DNA of 64,000 nucleotides, taken from the NCBI GenBank assembly GCA_003427395.1, contig BFEA01000294.1, positions 1,716,582 through 1,780,581 of the forward strand, read 5' to 3'. Source of the stretch: Chara braunii (taxonomy: Eukaryota; Streptophyta; Charophyceae; Charales; Characeae). A model generated the notes under the pieces. The model was not told where the DNA came from. It ran no database searches and saw only the letters and a list, made by a program, of their open reading frames with translations. Positions 53,904 to 64,000 of the stretch are shown here, in pieces (the stretch's first letter is position 1; each line of letters opens with the position of its first letter). Both the position numbers and the translations under genes were made by a program.

Positions 53904-55311
53904 TTACAATATCTTCTCAACTTCATAGCCACCATCCATAGGAGGAGGAAACATAGATGGCCTGTTGGGAAAGTCATGTCCCTCTACATATGGCAGGAGT
54001 TTAGACGCGTGAAACACAAGATATATCTTGAGGTGTGGGGGTACCGGGGGTCCATCTGCATCCCCAATCACCTTGAGAACTTCCCAAGGTCCGTAGTAGA
54101 CATGCAACAGTTTCTGAGACATTTTCTTCCAAGGGCAATTTTTAAGACTTTACCCATACAAGATCATCTTCTTGGAATTGGTATGGTCGACGATGCTTGT
54201 TGGCCTGCTCAATCATCTACAATTGGGCTTTCTGTATATTTTCCTGGACGTTCTTCATATCTTCTCCATATAAAACTGCAAATTCTCGAGTGCCTGGGGG
54301 TAGCCTTTGAATCTGGTCCCGGGTTAGAGCATCAGTGGGGCATCGAGTCTTCCAACCTTTGTGTAGTGCATTTGGTGTTCTCCTTTTAACAATATGTATG
54401 TTGTTATTATATGCATTAGCAATTTTAGGCAAGTTCTCATCCCAATCTATCTGATCGGGTCGTACGTACATGTGCAAAAGTTGCTGGCACAGACGATTAA
54501 TTTGTTCAGCTTGGCCATTCGTTTCAGGGTGTCTATGTGACATGGTCAACCTAGTGCCCCATAGGCTTCCATCAACTTTTGCCATTGTAGATCGGTGAAC
54601 CGTACATTCGTACCAGAGATGATGGTTTTTGAAAATCCATATTTCGAAACCCATCACATCTAGAGCTTTTGGATGAAAGTTTTGTCTTTGCTTCAGCAGG
54701 CAAGGGAATGAACATAGCATATTTTGAGAGTCGATCGACAATGACCATTACCTGACTGTTGCCATTACGACTCTTAGTGAGACTCATGAGGTCAATTGAG
54801 ATAGACTCACCTAACTCACTTAGGATAAGCAGTGGTCTTAGTTTTCTCAGTGGATTCTCATGAGAGGGCTTGTTCCTTTGGCAAACAAGACAAGTTCGCA
54901 CATAGGTTAGCACATCCTTTTACGCTCCTTTCCATTCAAAGCGTTCCCTAGCATTTGCATACGTCTTCTTGAAAGAGAAGTGTCCTTCAGTGTTAGCGCA
55001 TTCCCCAATTATCATACTTTTAATTGGTTCTTTATGTGGAAATCAGAGTCTTTCTTCGGTCTTATCAACAAAGAAGAGTAAACCGTTAGTCATTCGATAT
55101 TCAGGGAAAAATTCATGGTTTCCTGTAGGGTCCCCATGATAGGACTGCATATCGGATCATCTGCATAACCCTTATGAATTTTTTTTTTCAGGTCATTTCC
55201 AATATCGGAGGAAGAGATCATTGTTCCAAAGAAATCAACACGCCTGGACAAAGCACCCGCAACAACATTATACTTCAATTTAAAGTCAAATGTATCAATA
55301 AAATGGACCAT
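53904..55311 (-). pseudogene. Element C integrase and C-terminal domain
   Basis: Core motifs are readable: CLVCQRNKPSHENPLRKL, SISIDLMSLTKSRNGNSQVM and RHPETNGQAEQINRLCQQLL. The first two catalytic regions and the E-containing block fall in different frames. The tail (54122-53904) has [31 protein letters not shown] and GGYEVEKIL. Confidence 0.82.
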
Positions 55312-55323
55312 CTAACTAATTTG

Positions 55324-56949
55324 TCAGAGTCGAGGTTGGACCAAGGCATACAATTCCCTTTCATAAGTGGAATTGACCTCTTTTTCAGAATGAAGTCTTT
55401 TGGACATCAACTCAGTAGGTTTATATCCCTTACCGTTATCCTGTTGTAGCACAACCCCAATTTTGTACTGATTTACATCAGTGGTGACAATGAAAGGTAG
55501 AGACGGATCAGCAATATGTAAGATAGGATAGTGAGTTAGTACATGTTTCCACTTTTTAAACAAAGACTCACAATCTTTGTCCCATAACCAAGGTTTTTCC
55601 TTTTTCAAAAGTCGTCTCATGGGCGCAGCTATCAAAGAGAAGTTCCTTGCGAACTTTCTATAGTAATTAGCCAGTCCTAAAAAAGAGTTGAGTTCAATGA
55701 CAGTCTTGGCTTTAGGCCAATCTTGAATTGCTGTATTCTTTTTCTCTTCAGGCCTTTGTCCCTCTTCGTTTACCATGTGCCCTTAGCACAATACTTTCGG
55801 CTTAGCAAACTCTGTTTAAAGTTGCCTTTACGCAACTTTTGAAGTACCATTCGTATGTGTTTCTCATGGTCCACCAATGTCTACGGTACACGAGGATGTC
55901 GTCGATACCACTACGAATTGGTCCAACCATTGCTTCAACAACTCATTCATAGACCTTTGAAAAATCGCAGGTGCATTCGTCAATCCGAAAAGCATAACAA
56001 TGAACTCGTAGTGTTCATACCTGGTTTGGAAAACCGTCTTGTGTTGATCTTTAGGAGCCACCTCGATCTGATGGTACCTTGACTTCGGATCACTCTTGCT
56101 GAAGTACTTGCAACCCTGGAGGTGATCAAGTAGGTCGTCAATACGAGGAAGAGGCTGCGCGTTTTTAACAGTGATTGAGTTGAATCCTTGATAGTCAATA
56201 CATAGCCTAAGTTCTCCTTCCTTTTTGGGCAAAAACAAGACATGTGCGCGAAAAAAAACCAACTAGGGAGATGAACTTGGGCGAATCCATCCTTTCTCAG
56301 TTAGTTCTTGCAGTCGTTTCTTCTCTTCTTCTAGTTCCCTAGGAGGCGTTCGATAAATGGGTCCTTTGGGAATCTTACCTCCGGGAATAATCTCAATGGT
56401 GTGCTTGATAGCCCGCTCAGTGATTCCCGTCGGTTCAGTCTGCAAGTCCTTGAACTCAGATAGGAGTTTTTCAATAGTCGGTGGGTAGGACGAGGAACAT
56501 TCGCTTACTCGTTTAACGAGCACCATCATCACATCCTCATCCAACTTCTTCTTTGAGACCATTGATGTAAAGGTTGGATAACTCGTACAACAGAAAGACA
56601 ATGATGAGTCGGATCGAGACCTGTGATACCATTTTATTGTTTTAGATTCGGACTTTTCGTCCTTCAGTTTTACAATCGTTTCCGTAAACTCAATGTCGGG
56701 GTCGGCTTCCTCGTGCCAATCCATTTCCAAAATCATGTCAAAGGGCAAGTTCTTTTCAATTAGGAAGGATACTTCATGCAAAATCTTATGTCCTTCCTTG
56801 GTTCGAAAATAACACTTTACACGGTTAACATATTGAGAGACAATGATCGTGCTCTTGTTTGACAACATACACTTGATAGGTCTAGGCAAGTCCTTATCTT
56901 CATTCCCATATGCAACTTTCGTATTGCCTTCTTTGAGATGTAGGGTCAC
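55324..56949 (-). pseudogene. Element C protease end, reverse transcriptase and RNase H
   Basis: The long frame 56949-56263 covers the protease C-terminus (FLIEKNLPFDMILEMDW) and the RT start (IIPGGKIPKGPIYRTPP, LTEKGWIRPSSSP). RT continues at 56262-55864 (LRLCIDYQGFNSITVKNAQ, YHQIEVAPKDQHKT, VMLFGLTNAPAIFQ). The catalytic DDILVY is present only after a one-base frameshift that destroys the Tyr. RNase H (55776-55324) includes PFIVTTDVNQYKIGVVLQQD and YERELYALV. Confidence 0.85.
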
Positions 56950-57052
56950 GTCGATCGTGGGTCTAGCAAGGCACCTACTCGCGTACGTGCAATCTTAGTA
57001 TTTGCGATCAGTAGCTCACCCTTAGACTTTGCTTTCTTAGCCCACTAACTTC

Positions 57053-57665
57053 TTAGTGCAACGAGTTCAGTTTCGAGTTCGTTAAGGGAATCGTCCAGAG
57101 AGACAAAACATAAGACAATGCAAGACATAAGACAATGTCAGGGTGTTCCGAACGACAGGCCGAAGAAGAGCCATCCTCTGCCATGTGAGTTGAGGGGTTG
57201 AAAGGGGTGATCGACGCCTTACCTTCAATTAAACCCTTCAATTCAGTAGGAGCAGATGCCACTCCTACTGTGTGCTCCCTTTTGGGTTGCGGATGAGCGG
57301 GCACCATGCGATGATATGCCCCGCAGTGCCACACAAGCATTGCCTGTTGTTCATTGGGTCCTTCCACTCTTCTCGTGGCAGTCCCATATTCTCCCATGGT
57401 CTTCCGGCTGCAATATCGATATGTTCGAGAAAGGAGTGTGGCCTTTTCTTCTTGTTCCAGTTTGAATTGGTGCCCCTTGTTGGCCCAGTGATGTCACCCT
57501 TTCGTGACTCACTGCCGCCACCAGCTCCACCCTCGGCCTTGTCAAGGGGTAACTTCTCCATCGTGTTGTCATGGAAGACGATAAGCATGTGGTCCTGTCG
57601 CTTTCCCCGCCACAGGACATGTTTCCCATACCCTTCGAAGGTGGGACCCTTTGAGAGACTTCAGC
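57053..57665 (-). pseudogene. Element C Gag C-terminal part
   Basis: It matches element D: YGKHVLWRGKRQDHMLIVF, KKRPHSFLEHIDIAAGRP and a damaged knuckle CLCGTAGHIIAWC, in which the second Cys spacing is one residue short. Confidence 0.7.
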
Positions 57666-58945
57666 GTTCTCGTTCTTGCATTTGAACTGCTGATGCCCGT
57701 ACAGGCTGCAGTTAATGCAAGCTCCATGCGTATACCTGTCCCTCGACACGTCTTGATCAAGACCCGCCCTCACCCAAGTCGGAGTATCGGGTGAGTTCTT
57801 GGCCGTCCCCATACTCTTTCGCTGGCCAACCTCGCTGCGACCAGCTGCCTTACCTTTCGTTGTTGAAGCGAGGTTTCCACCCTCGTTTTTCCTCCACAAG
57901 ATAAGAAACATCATCTATATGAGTTTGATTCCCATCAGAATGAATCACCATCAATCGACTTCCCTTTTTCTTCCACTCTTGTGGAACGTACTGCCTACCG
58001 CCTGTAGCAACCTGCTTTGCCCCTCCTAGCTGTGGGAAGACACTGCAAGAACATGGCCAGTAGGACTTGTGGATCATAATGCACTCCAAGGGCGACGATC
58101 AACTTCTCTACGGCACTGGTGAGAATTCGCATGGTCTTGTACTTGCCTTCAGCCACTCAGCCATACCTGCCGGGAAAAACGGGATTTGAACCCGCAACTT
58201 CTGGCGTGACAGACCAGCACTCTAACCAACTATGCTATTTTCCCTTAGTATCAACTTTCAAGTGGCGCCAACGCAGCAGTGACTTACTGAGCCTGCTGAG
58301 GGTTGTGCTAACGCGCTTCAACCAAGCCCATAAAGTTTTCTAATGTCTGGGTCTTAGCCCAATCGTTCATTCGCCTGCCGTAGCCCCGGGATGCGACTAA
58401 CCCGTCTAGCCACCTTGGTGCCGAACCTGCAAGGTACGAAGCAGCTGTAATAACTTCCTCACGCTGCGTGCGTTTGGCCCTCACCCACATTGGAACTGTG
58501 CTCAACCGAGTGTCGAGGGCCTCATCCTTCTTGTTTCCAAAGAAGGTATTAGGCGGTTTCAGTGGGCGTTTCGGGAACCACTGTTGCTGTGGCCCAACCA
58601 AACCCCCTTGCTGTACAGGTGGCTGGACCGGCTGCTGCACTGCAGCTACAGCAGCTGGGCCCGTGAATGAAGCAGCAGCGGTGTGTGCAGCTGCTGCTGA
58701 CGTGCCACCTGGCGGAATACCAAACTGGAGAACAAAGGGTCCTGTCATCACTAGATATGGGGGCGGCAGTGGAAAAGCTGCTGCTTGACTCTAGGCCCGC
58801 CTATTGTGGAAGCGACTGGTCTTTCCTTCCCCTGCATGGCACTCAGTATCTGGTCAAGGGTAGACTGGATGTCTTCTAGTTTGCTGTCCGTGTAGGCATA
58901 CATGCTTAGCATACCCGCCGGGAGGACTTTTCCCGTGTCGTCAAG
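57666..58945 (-). pseudogene. Element B Gag, capsid and knuckle part
   Basis: Blocks related to Gag of element A: PKRPLKPPNTFFGNKKDE, AASYLAGSAPRWLDGLV, DWAKTQTLENFMGLVEA, VEKLIVALGVHYDPQVLLA, then the knuckle CINCSLYGHQQFKC. A tRNA-like insertion splits it at about 58160-58250. Just upstream of the capsid (58945-58790) is a helical segment SKLEDIQSTLDQILSAM. Confidence 0.75.
58171..58244 (-). pseudogene. tRNA-Asp(GTC)-like sequence inserted in gag of element B
   Basis: On the - strand 74 bases fold as a tRNA: a perfect 7-bp acceptor (GGGAAAA with TTTTCCC), an anticodon stem CTGGT/GCCAG with loop CTGTCAC giving anticodon GTC, a variable loop AAGTT, and a T-arm GCGGG-TTCAAAT-CCCGT. The D-stem has one mismatch. 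The AGTTGGTTAGAG and CTGTCAC segments look more organellar/bacterial than cytosolic. A and B boxes are present, but no CCA is encoded. It lies inside a broken gag, so it is probably a transferred or retroposed copy; whether it is transcribed is unknown. Confidence 0.7.
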
Positions 58946-59001
58946 GACTGAGTCATGTTAACCCTTCTAATGCAGCTTTGTCTGCCTCTCTGCTCTGCAG
59001 C

Positions 59002-59027
59002 TTTTTTTTTTTTTTTTTTTTTTTTTT
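59002..59027 (-). other. Poly(A) tail of a retroposed transcript
   Basis: Twenty-six T on the + strand, that is, a poly(A) tract at the 3' end of a - strand sequence that interrupts gag of element B. Confidence 0.6.
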
Positions 59028-59127
59028 GAACTTTGCATGTGGGAAACCTACTTAACGAGGTGATAAGATCAACCTCGCTAAGTAGGCCCGTGCGTTGAAG
59101 ACTCCATCTATTGGTGGGGAGCTGCAC

Positions 59128-59305
59128 CTGCTGGAAATCGGGTCCAGCGTCCCTATACAATGATGTAATGTGAATCAGCTGGAAATCGGGTCCAGCGTCC
59201 TTATACAGTGATGTGAGCTTAATCAAGACACGAAACCCTAGCTTCCCTGTACAATGTTATGATGTGTATCGGCTGGAAATCGGGTCTAGCGTCCCTATGC
59301 AGTGA
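59128..59305. repeat. Three copies of a GCTGGAAATCGGGTCCAGCG unit
   Basis: The unit occurs at about 59128, 59179 and 59270, each followed by TCCYTATRCARTGATGT. The first two copies differ by a few bases. Confidence 0.8.
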
Positions 59306-59656
59306 TGTGAGGACATGTCATTCTGCCTAGGCATGAAACCTTAATGCAGATGTGATGTGTATAAGGGAAGGATTGACAAGTAAGTCGAACCAAAACATGA
59401 AATCCTAAACTACCCACCTCCCCTTGGGGGCATCACCAAAACATGTCTATCTTATGTTTATCAATCAATTATGTCATCCGAGGGGGAGACCCTAACCACC
59501 TCGTCAACCTCCTTATCAACCATATCATCCATATCTCCATCATGACGACGAGCAGAGGCTGATGGCCCTTGTCGATTGAAAAAGCGGGCCGGGCAATTTC
59601 AATTGCCTTCGACTATCGTATCCCCACCCTGAACCGGACAGCAATTAGCAATTCCA

Positions 59657-59972
59657 TTACAAGATTTTGGGGGGGGGGGGGAGAATAGTACACCACTTTG
59701 TTTCAGCCCTAATCCCCTTCCCACTGTCCACGTCAGATCCCGGCTTCTCACTTACCATATTGATGATGAAATTGGTTGCACGGTCCCTGCTGCCCGTCCC
59801 GCTGTTGCCGTGGTCATCATTGATATTTTTGTTGTTGTTGTCATCCCCAACCGCGCTGTCGTTGTTGAAGCTGCTGTTGTCGTCGTTAATGTTGTTATTG
59901 TCGTTGTGGTTGTTGTTGTCAGTGCTGTCACCGTTGTCGTTGTCGCTGCGGCCGTTGTTGTTGTCGTTGTTA

Positions 59973-60004
<32 letters not shown>

Positions 60005-60358
60005 GTTGTTGTTACCCCAATCGATGCAGGCTTCAAGCTGGGGATCCGGCCCCTCCTCCAGCTCCCAGATAATATCCAGCATGTTGTAGGTCATATCTTT
60101 GAGCCAATCGGCCAGAGAAATCGCTCGCCCTTTGACCTCTGGCTCCTCATTCGACCGCAAAGACAGCTCCCCCACAATCACCTGTAGCCGCCTGCACCCC
60201 ATCTCCAAGATCATCATCCATGCATCAGCTCCACGTTGTAGCTCCCCCACCACCTCCATCTCTTGATCATTGAACGCACCGGTAGATCCAAAAAATAGGC
60301 ACTCACACCGACGTACCGTCTCGTGATGTACCTGGTGCGCGATCCACCATCACCTGGA
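59657..60358 (-). pseudogene. Rx-N-like ORF with an Asn tract, in a poly(A)-tailed retroposon
   Basis: The ATG at 60259 opens a 200-codon frame, extendable upstream without stop to about 60358 (CECLFFGSTGAFNDQE). Residues 1-70 include LSLRSNEEPEVKGRAISLADW and WLKDMTYNMLDIIWELEEGP, which resembles the WL-x-x-LRD-x-AYDxEDxxDE core of plant Rx-N coiled-coil domains of NLR immune receptors. Residues 82-150 are Asn/Asp-rich from an imperfect GTT repeat on the + strand. No NB-ARC domain follows. The poly(A) tract 0.6 kb downstream on the same strand and the absence of introns suggest a retroposed copy. The NLR link is tentative. Confidence 0.4.
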
Positions 60359-60595
60359 CAAGACGACCAGGCGGACACCAAGATGACCAAGGGCAGCGAT
60401 GGCGAATCACCGCTACTGCCCTAGTCCACGGAGTATGGCTGGGCCTCGCCAGCTGGTCCGCAGCGCAGGTTAGCACTAAGCGCCATTCCCTATCTGTTTT
60501 CTTCCTTCGCTCCGAAACTCCTTATCCTCTTAGCTTTCCTGTTTCTAATTTCTCTCTCTTGCGGTAGCATCTCTGAGATCCTTCTCTGGCTGCAA

Positions 60596-60887
60596 ATGGA
60601 TCAACTCTACTGGAGCTCTCTCCTCGCTAGTGGGCGGAGGTGGTTGGCCGCATTGCGAGGCTGTACTGTGAGCCCACCGTCTGAGTGGGGGACGATCCTG
60701 CACTCATCCCACTGGATGGGACGTAGGCGGCAGCGAAAATCCCTGACATCTGTTGACCCTGAGACGTCGCTGCAGAACTAGTCATAGCACCAGCACTAGC
60801 TGCTGCCTCCCTGGCCCTAGGCAGATGTCGGGCCCTTGCTTCGGCCCGGATCCTTCTCTCGTCCCCTGGTAGCGGAATGTGGAACAC
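60596..60887 (-). pseudogene. Element B Gag N-terminal part
   Basis: The frame reads LPGDERRIRAEARARHLPR followed by an Ala/Ser/Gln-rich run, which corresponds to GPADDRRLRREARQRAAAW and the Ser-rich stretch in Gag of element A. The rest of this domain is displaced by the poly(A) retroposon. Confidence 0.6.
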
Positions 60888-61263
60888 TACCGGGATCCAT
60901 TGCGTATCCCAACGTGTCTGCCTCCTATCGTCAGATGTACCTTCCCCACTCTACTGTTTCCACTGATCAGCTAGAGCAGAACACTTTCTGCACTAGTTTC
61001 CTCACCGGAGCCTACCACAGCATGTGTCTGACCGAGTTGCAAAATAAGTAGACGTTGGCAAGTCATCCAGGCTACGGTTCAGGTGGTGTCAACAGAATAC
61101 ACGCAAACCATGCAAATGATCTTACTCCTAATTCGATCGGTTCTCAAACAGCAGCAATAAACAGAACAGGAAATGGTAGACTAGTACTGCTCTAGTCTAA
61201 AGCTGTCTGTCAGGTGTTAGCAGTCTGTCACATCTCAACTAATCAAAATAAAAATAAATCACT

Positions 61264-61308
61264 TGCACATGCATGTGGAAAAAAATAAATAAATAAATAA
61301 AATAATAA

Positions 61309-61375
<67 letters not shown>

Positions 61376-61377
61376 TT
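61264..61377. repeat. (AAT)n microsatellite in the leader of element B
   Basis: About 24 tandem AAT units preceded by AAAT/AATAA repeats. Confidence 0.97.
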
Positions 61378-62134
61378 TGAGTACCAATTGGAACCTTCCC
61401 TCCCCTGTATCCGACGTCCTGATTGCATCAACAGAGCAGCGGTGTCTATGGTGTGCACAATGGCCCAACCCTGTGCCCAGGCAATGTGGAACAAGCCAGT
61501 CGCATATGGTGGGAGCCGGTTTCCCCGCCGGAGTATCTTTAACGACGCTCCGGTGCATCCTCCATAAGGCTGACTCACCCCACACCCCTCTATGCGCAGC
61601 AAGAGGTCAAAGGACAATGCAGCAAAGCATGCATACTCTACTCCCTTGGGTTGGCATGGTGACCGTGACCCATGCTTTGTCCAAGGCCCTTCAGAGGCAC
61701 CGCCCTCTCCCACCGGATGCGCCACCAGGAACAATGTCGACTCTCAAGGTAGAGCGCTCACGACTCCTGAACCAGAAGAGGACAGTCAAGTAGAAAGAAG
61801 TTGAGATGCGAAGATAAGGTACGGGAACAACGTACCTTCAGATAGCTGCCCCCAACAACAGATTTCTCACCAATTGAGCTGACGTGCATCTTGGTGACCA
61901 GTCATAGCCTCCGTACTACCCACAATGCAAAGCAGTGCCATCGCAGCCAAAATGCTATGTCAGCATACTCTCATCATCCCAAATGCACCCGCTGTTGCCA
62001 CAGCCGTTCCAGTCCCACTCCCCTCTACCCGGCAGGGACAGGTCATGCCAGCGTCAATGTATCCTCACTGAGGAGAAGCTTAGTCAGTGCACCAAGTAAC
62101 GACTCCAGCACCAGTAACGACGATATAGGAACCA

Positions 62135-62146
62135 TCTCTGATACCA
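62135..62146 (-). other. Primer-binding site of element B, inner copy
   Basis: TGGTATCAGAGA on the - strand, one base from the plant tRNA-iMet primer sequence. The adjoining LTR end is mutated (CGCAAGG for TGCAAGG). Confidence 0.75.
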
Positions 62147-62361
62147 AATCGCAAGGAATATGTGTGAGAGCGATAGACAGAAATCCAAATTGCAAATCAC
62201 GCTAGTAGTCCAGATAGTCATGTACCAAGCAGAGAGCTCAATGCACCAAGATACCATCCAAATAAGAGGAATGCAGTGAACCAAAATGTCAATGTCAACG
62301 CTCTCTGGCCACACCAACATAGCATGCAAAGTTGCTCATCCAGATTGGTGCATAGGAACCA

Positions 62362-62373
62362 TCTCTGATACCA
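62362..62373 (-). other. Primer-binding site of element B, outer copy
   Basis: The same TGGTATCAGAGA, three bases from the intact TGCAAGG LTR end at 62377. Confidence 0.8.
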
Positions 62374-62376
62374 AAT

Positions 62377-63376
62377 TGCAAGGAATATGTGTGAGAGCGA
62401 TAGACAGAAATCCAAACTGCAAAATCACGCTAGTAGTCCAGACTCCAGATAGTCATGTACCAAGCAGAGAGCTCAATGCACCAAGATACCATCCAAATAA
62501 GAGGAATGCAATGAACCAAAATGTCAATGTCGACGCTCTCTGGCCACACCAACATAGTATGCAAAGTCGCTCATCCAGATTGGCGCTCAGCGCCCAGCCT
62601 ACACCACTCAGCCTATCTATCGTACACTACGTTCATGCAACAGGAATCACTTCGTAGCTGAAGACCAATGTACGTGATGTTGCCAATGCGGACTGCCACC
62701 ATACACCAGGTACGTGTCTCTCTCCCCTCCCCTCATGACCCCGTCTCTGCACAGCATGAGTCTCCTACCCGAAGACCACCATTGTCATCACGCTCATGCG
62801 CCACAGCAGCCCGGCTATGGCCGCCGTGCGCCTGCTGCCACCGCAGGGCCCCTTTCACCTCACAGCACCCGTGAGCACGTCTGGCCAGAAGCGCTAGCGG
62901 AGCTGCTCGTGCGTCAATGCAGCAGCGTGGCTGCAGTTCCTGCACTTGCCAGAATGTATGTTCCTGTGCAGGGGTGAGCACTTTCCTTCATGGAAAGTGC
63001 GGCCTGCTTCAGCCTCCGCTGGGCCTGCTGGGCCGGGGCCCAGTAGCTTCACGTTGGGCCAAAGTGTCTGTGCCGAGGCCCATGCAGACAGTTGCCTGGG
63101 ATCACAGCTTCGAGATGCGCCCAACCACACCATGCAGCCTGTGACGTGTTCCCTGCTTTCTGATAGCCTGAGAGGCCTGCTTCCACGTACAAGCCTCTAG
63201 GAACCTGGCAGCTTCATCGAAGATTCTGATTCTCACAAGCAGGGCTCTTTTAAACAACTGGTGTGTGGCAACTGTCTGGCGCCCACCATAAAGAAATGGT
63301 GTAACTGGGGCCCCATTTTGAATGCCGCCTTTGAAGGCCGTGGCGTAGCGGGCACTGTGAGGGAAAAGTCCTTGCA
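62377..63376 (-). repeat. 5' LTR of element B
   Basis: Partner of 46293-47259. It ends GTCCTTGCA on the + strand, followed by the GAAG target copy. Confidence 0.87.
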
Positions 63377-64000
63377 GAAGCAATTGTTACATCTTTTTTA
63401 CCTGACAGTTAAGTTTCAGAGGGCTTCTATAGCCAAACATTCAAACGTTTACCTAAGAATAGAGGTGCACACTCGGGATTATCCCCAAACTATGCTCCCC
63501 AAACAAAAGTGGCATTACAATTGACTCTGCTGTATAGCTGTCTAATCTATTGGCTGTGGGCAGGATGGTAGATATGGGCAGTGGAAACTCGTTGATTCAT
63601 TCATGTGCGGCGCTAATTAGATGACAATATAGCTGTCTTACTTTGTCAGTAACTTTTTTTCTGCTTTTCGCCTGCATTCCCTCCTCCTCCTTTCCCTGAC
63701 TGAACAAACAGTATGGGCTTCTCGAGTTGCGGGCGTGTGGAACATTCTTTGTCCATTGATGCATTGAACTCTTCAGTCACAAGAAACGGTTGCTGAAGCA
63801 AACACAGTGAAAAAAGGTAATGATATTGCCAAGTCCCATAGAGTCACAACCAGTTTCATACCATTGGTGGCGAACATGCCCTGGAAGCCAATCCAGTATA
63901 TGTATTGCTGTGTGTTTTTCAGCGCTAGCAATGCCTACAGTATTCCCCCGAATAAAACACGTGCACTATTTACGAATAGAACGCACAGGGTGCGTTGTAT
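63377..64000. other. Host non-coding sequence
   Basis: No gene or carrier exon recognised. An ACGCAC/GTGCGT inverted pair lies close to the window end at about 63980-63995. Confidence 0.5.

Larger units (their letters stand above)
52776..57665 (-). mobile_element. 5'-truncated gypsy element C (family 2) nested in element B
   Basis: The 3' LTR lies at 52776-53715. Reading back on the - strand come a C-terminal domain, integrase, RNase H, RT, protease and part of gag matching element D. Near 57665 the match to D stops and Gag of element B begins. No 5' LTR or primer site exists on that side. Either a deletion removed the 5' end with adjoining B sequence, or the join arose by recombination. Confidence 0.75.
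62126..62580. repeat. 227-bp tandem duplication across the primer site and LTR end of element B
   Basis: TAGGAACCATCTCTGATACC starts copies at 62126 and 62353. Each contains the primer-binding site and the terminal LTR segment. Confidence 0.9.
46293..63376 (-). mobile_element. Ty3/gypsy LTR retrotransposon B (family 1), heavily nested
   Basis: LTRs at 46293-47259 and 62377-63376 share TGCAAGGAATATG starts and CA ends and are bracketed by GAAG (46289-46292 and 63377-63380). Between them on the - strand are leader, gag, protease, RT, RNase H and C-terminal domain, all related to element A. The 17-kb span is inflated by a truncated family-2 element, a family-3 solo LTR, a 0.95-kb insertion, a poly(A) retroposon and a tRNA-like insertion. 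Confidence 0.85.

Noticed and set aside
58119-58343. + strand ORF containing GFEPATSGVTDQHSN
   Set aside because: It is the antisense translation of the tRNA-like sequence, a common false protein.
59752-60187. Val-, Leu- and Thr-rich ORFs over the GTT repeat
   Set aside because: Alternate-frame readings of the same trinucleotide repeat; only the - strand frame with the helical N-terminus has non-repeat content.
63970-64000. ACGCAC/GTGCGT inverted pair at the window end, similar to AAACGCACCCC near 33305
   Set aside because: Too short and cut by the window edge to call a transposon end.

Overview
This window looks like nuclear DNA from a streptophyte, and fits a Chara-type charophyte alga best. 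Three things support that: a split gene for a plant-type mitochondrial adenine nucleotide carrier with kilobase-scale introns, a fragment of a green plastid rbcL gene, and dense nested Ty3/gypsy retrotransposons primed by initiator tRNA-Met. The species cannot be fixed from the sequence alone. There are no operons, CRISPR arrays or prokaryotic signals.

The only convincing host gene is on the + strand. Five exons (15893-15941, 16746-16909, 19207-19247, 32284-32393, 34477-34590) join in frame with GT-AG introns and encode the first and second repeats of a mitochondrial carrier closest to ADNT1. The start and the third repeat were not found and probably lie outside the window. Nearly everything else is intron or flank filled with mobile DNA.

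Layout: 1-175 is the end of a TTAA-flanked DNA transposon. 174-2039 is the 3' end of a + strand gypsy element (F), whose LTR holds a tRNA-headed SINE (1358-1882). 4984-13811 is a complete gypsy element on the - strand (A). 14524-15715 is a TTAA element containing a 120-bp MITE. 20611-20700 is a U6 snRNA pseudogene. 21270-31134 is a complete gypsy element on the - strand (E) inside a carrier intron. 35337-46211 is a + strand gypsy element (D) that has swallowed a hAT-like element (37335-38775) and a TTAA element (39018-40509) carrying a piece of rbcL. 46293-63376 is a - strand gypsy element (B), broken up by a 0.95-kb insertion, a solo LTR of the E family, a truncated D-family element (C), a tRNA-Asp-like insertion and a poly(A)-tailed retroposon with an Rx-N-like ORF.

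Three gypsy families are visible: family 1 (A, B, F), family 2 (C, D) and family 3 (E and the solo LTR). All polyproteins are broken by stops or frameshifts, so no copy looks autonomous. Elements A, B and D have perfect 4-bp target-site duplications; E has a 4-bp duplication with one mismatch. The most interesting observations are the rbcL piece trapped in a transposon repeat unit, the array of TGACGTGGC motifs decaying at CpG in the leader of D, the duplicated 3' splice site in front of a carrier exon, and the Rx-N-like retroposon.
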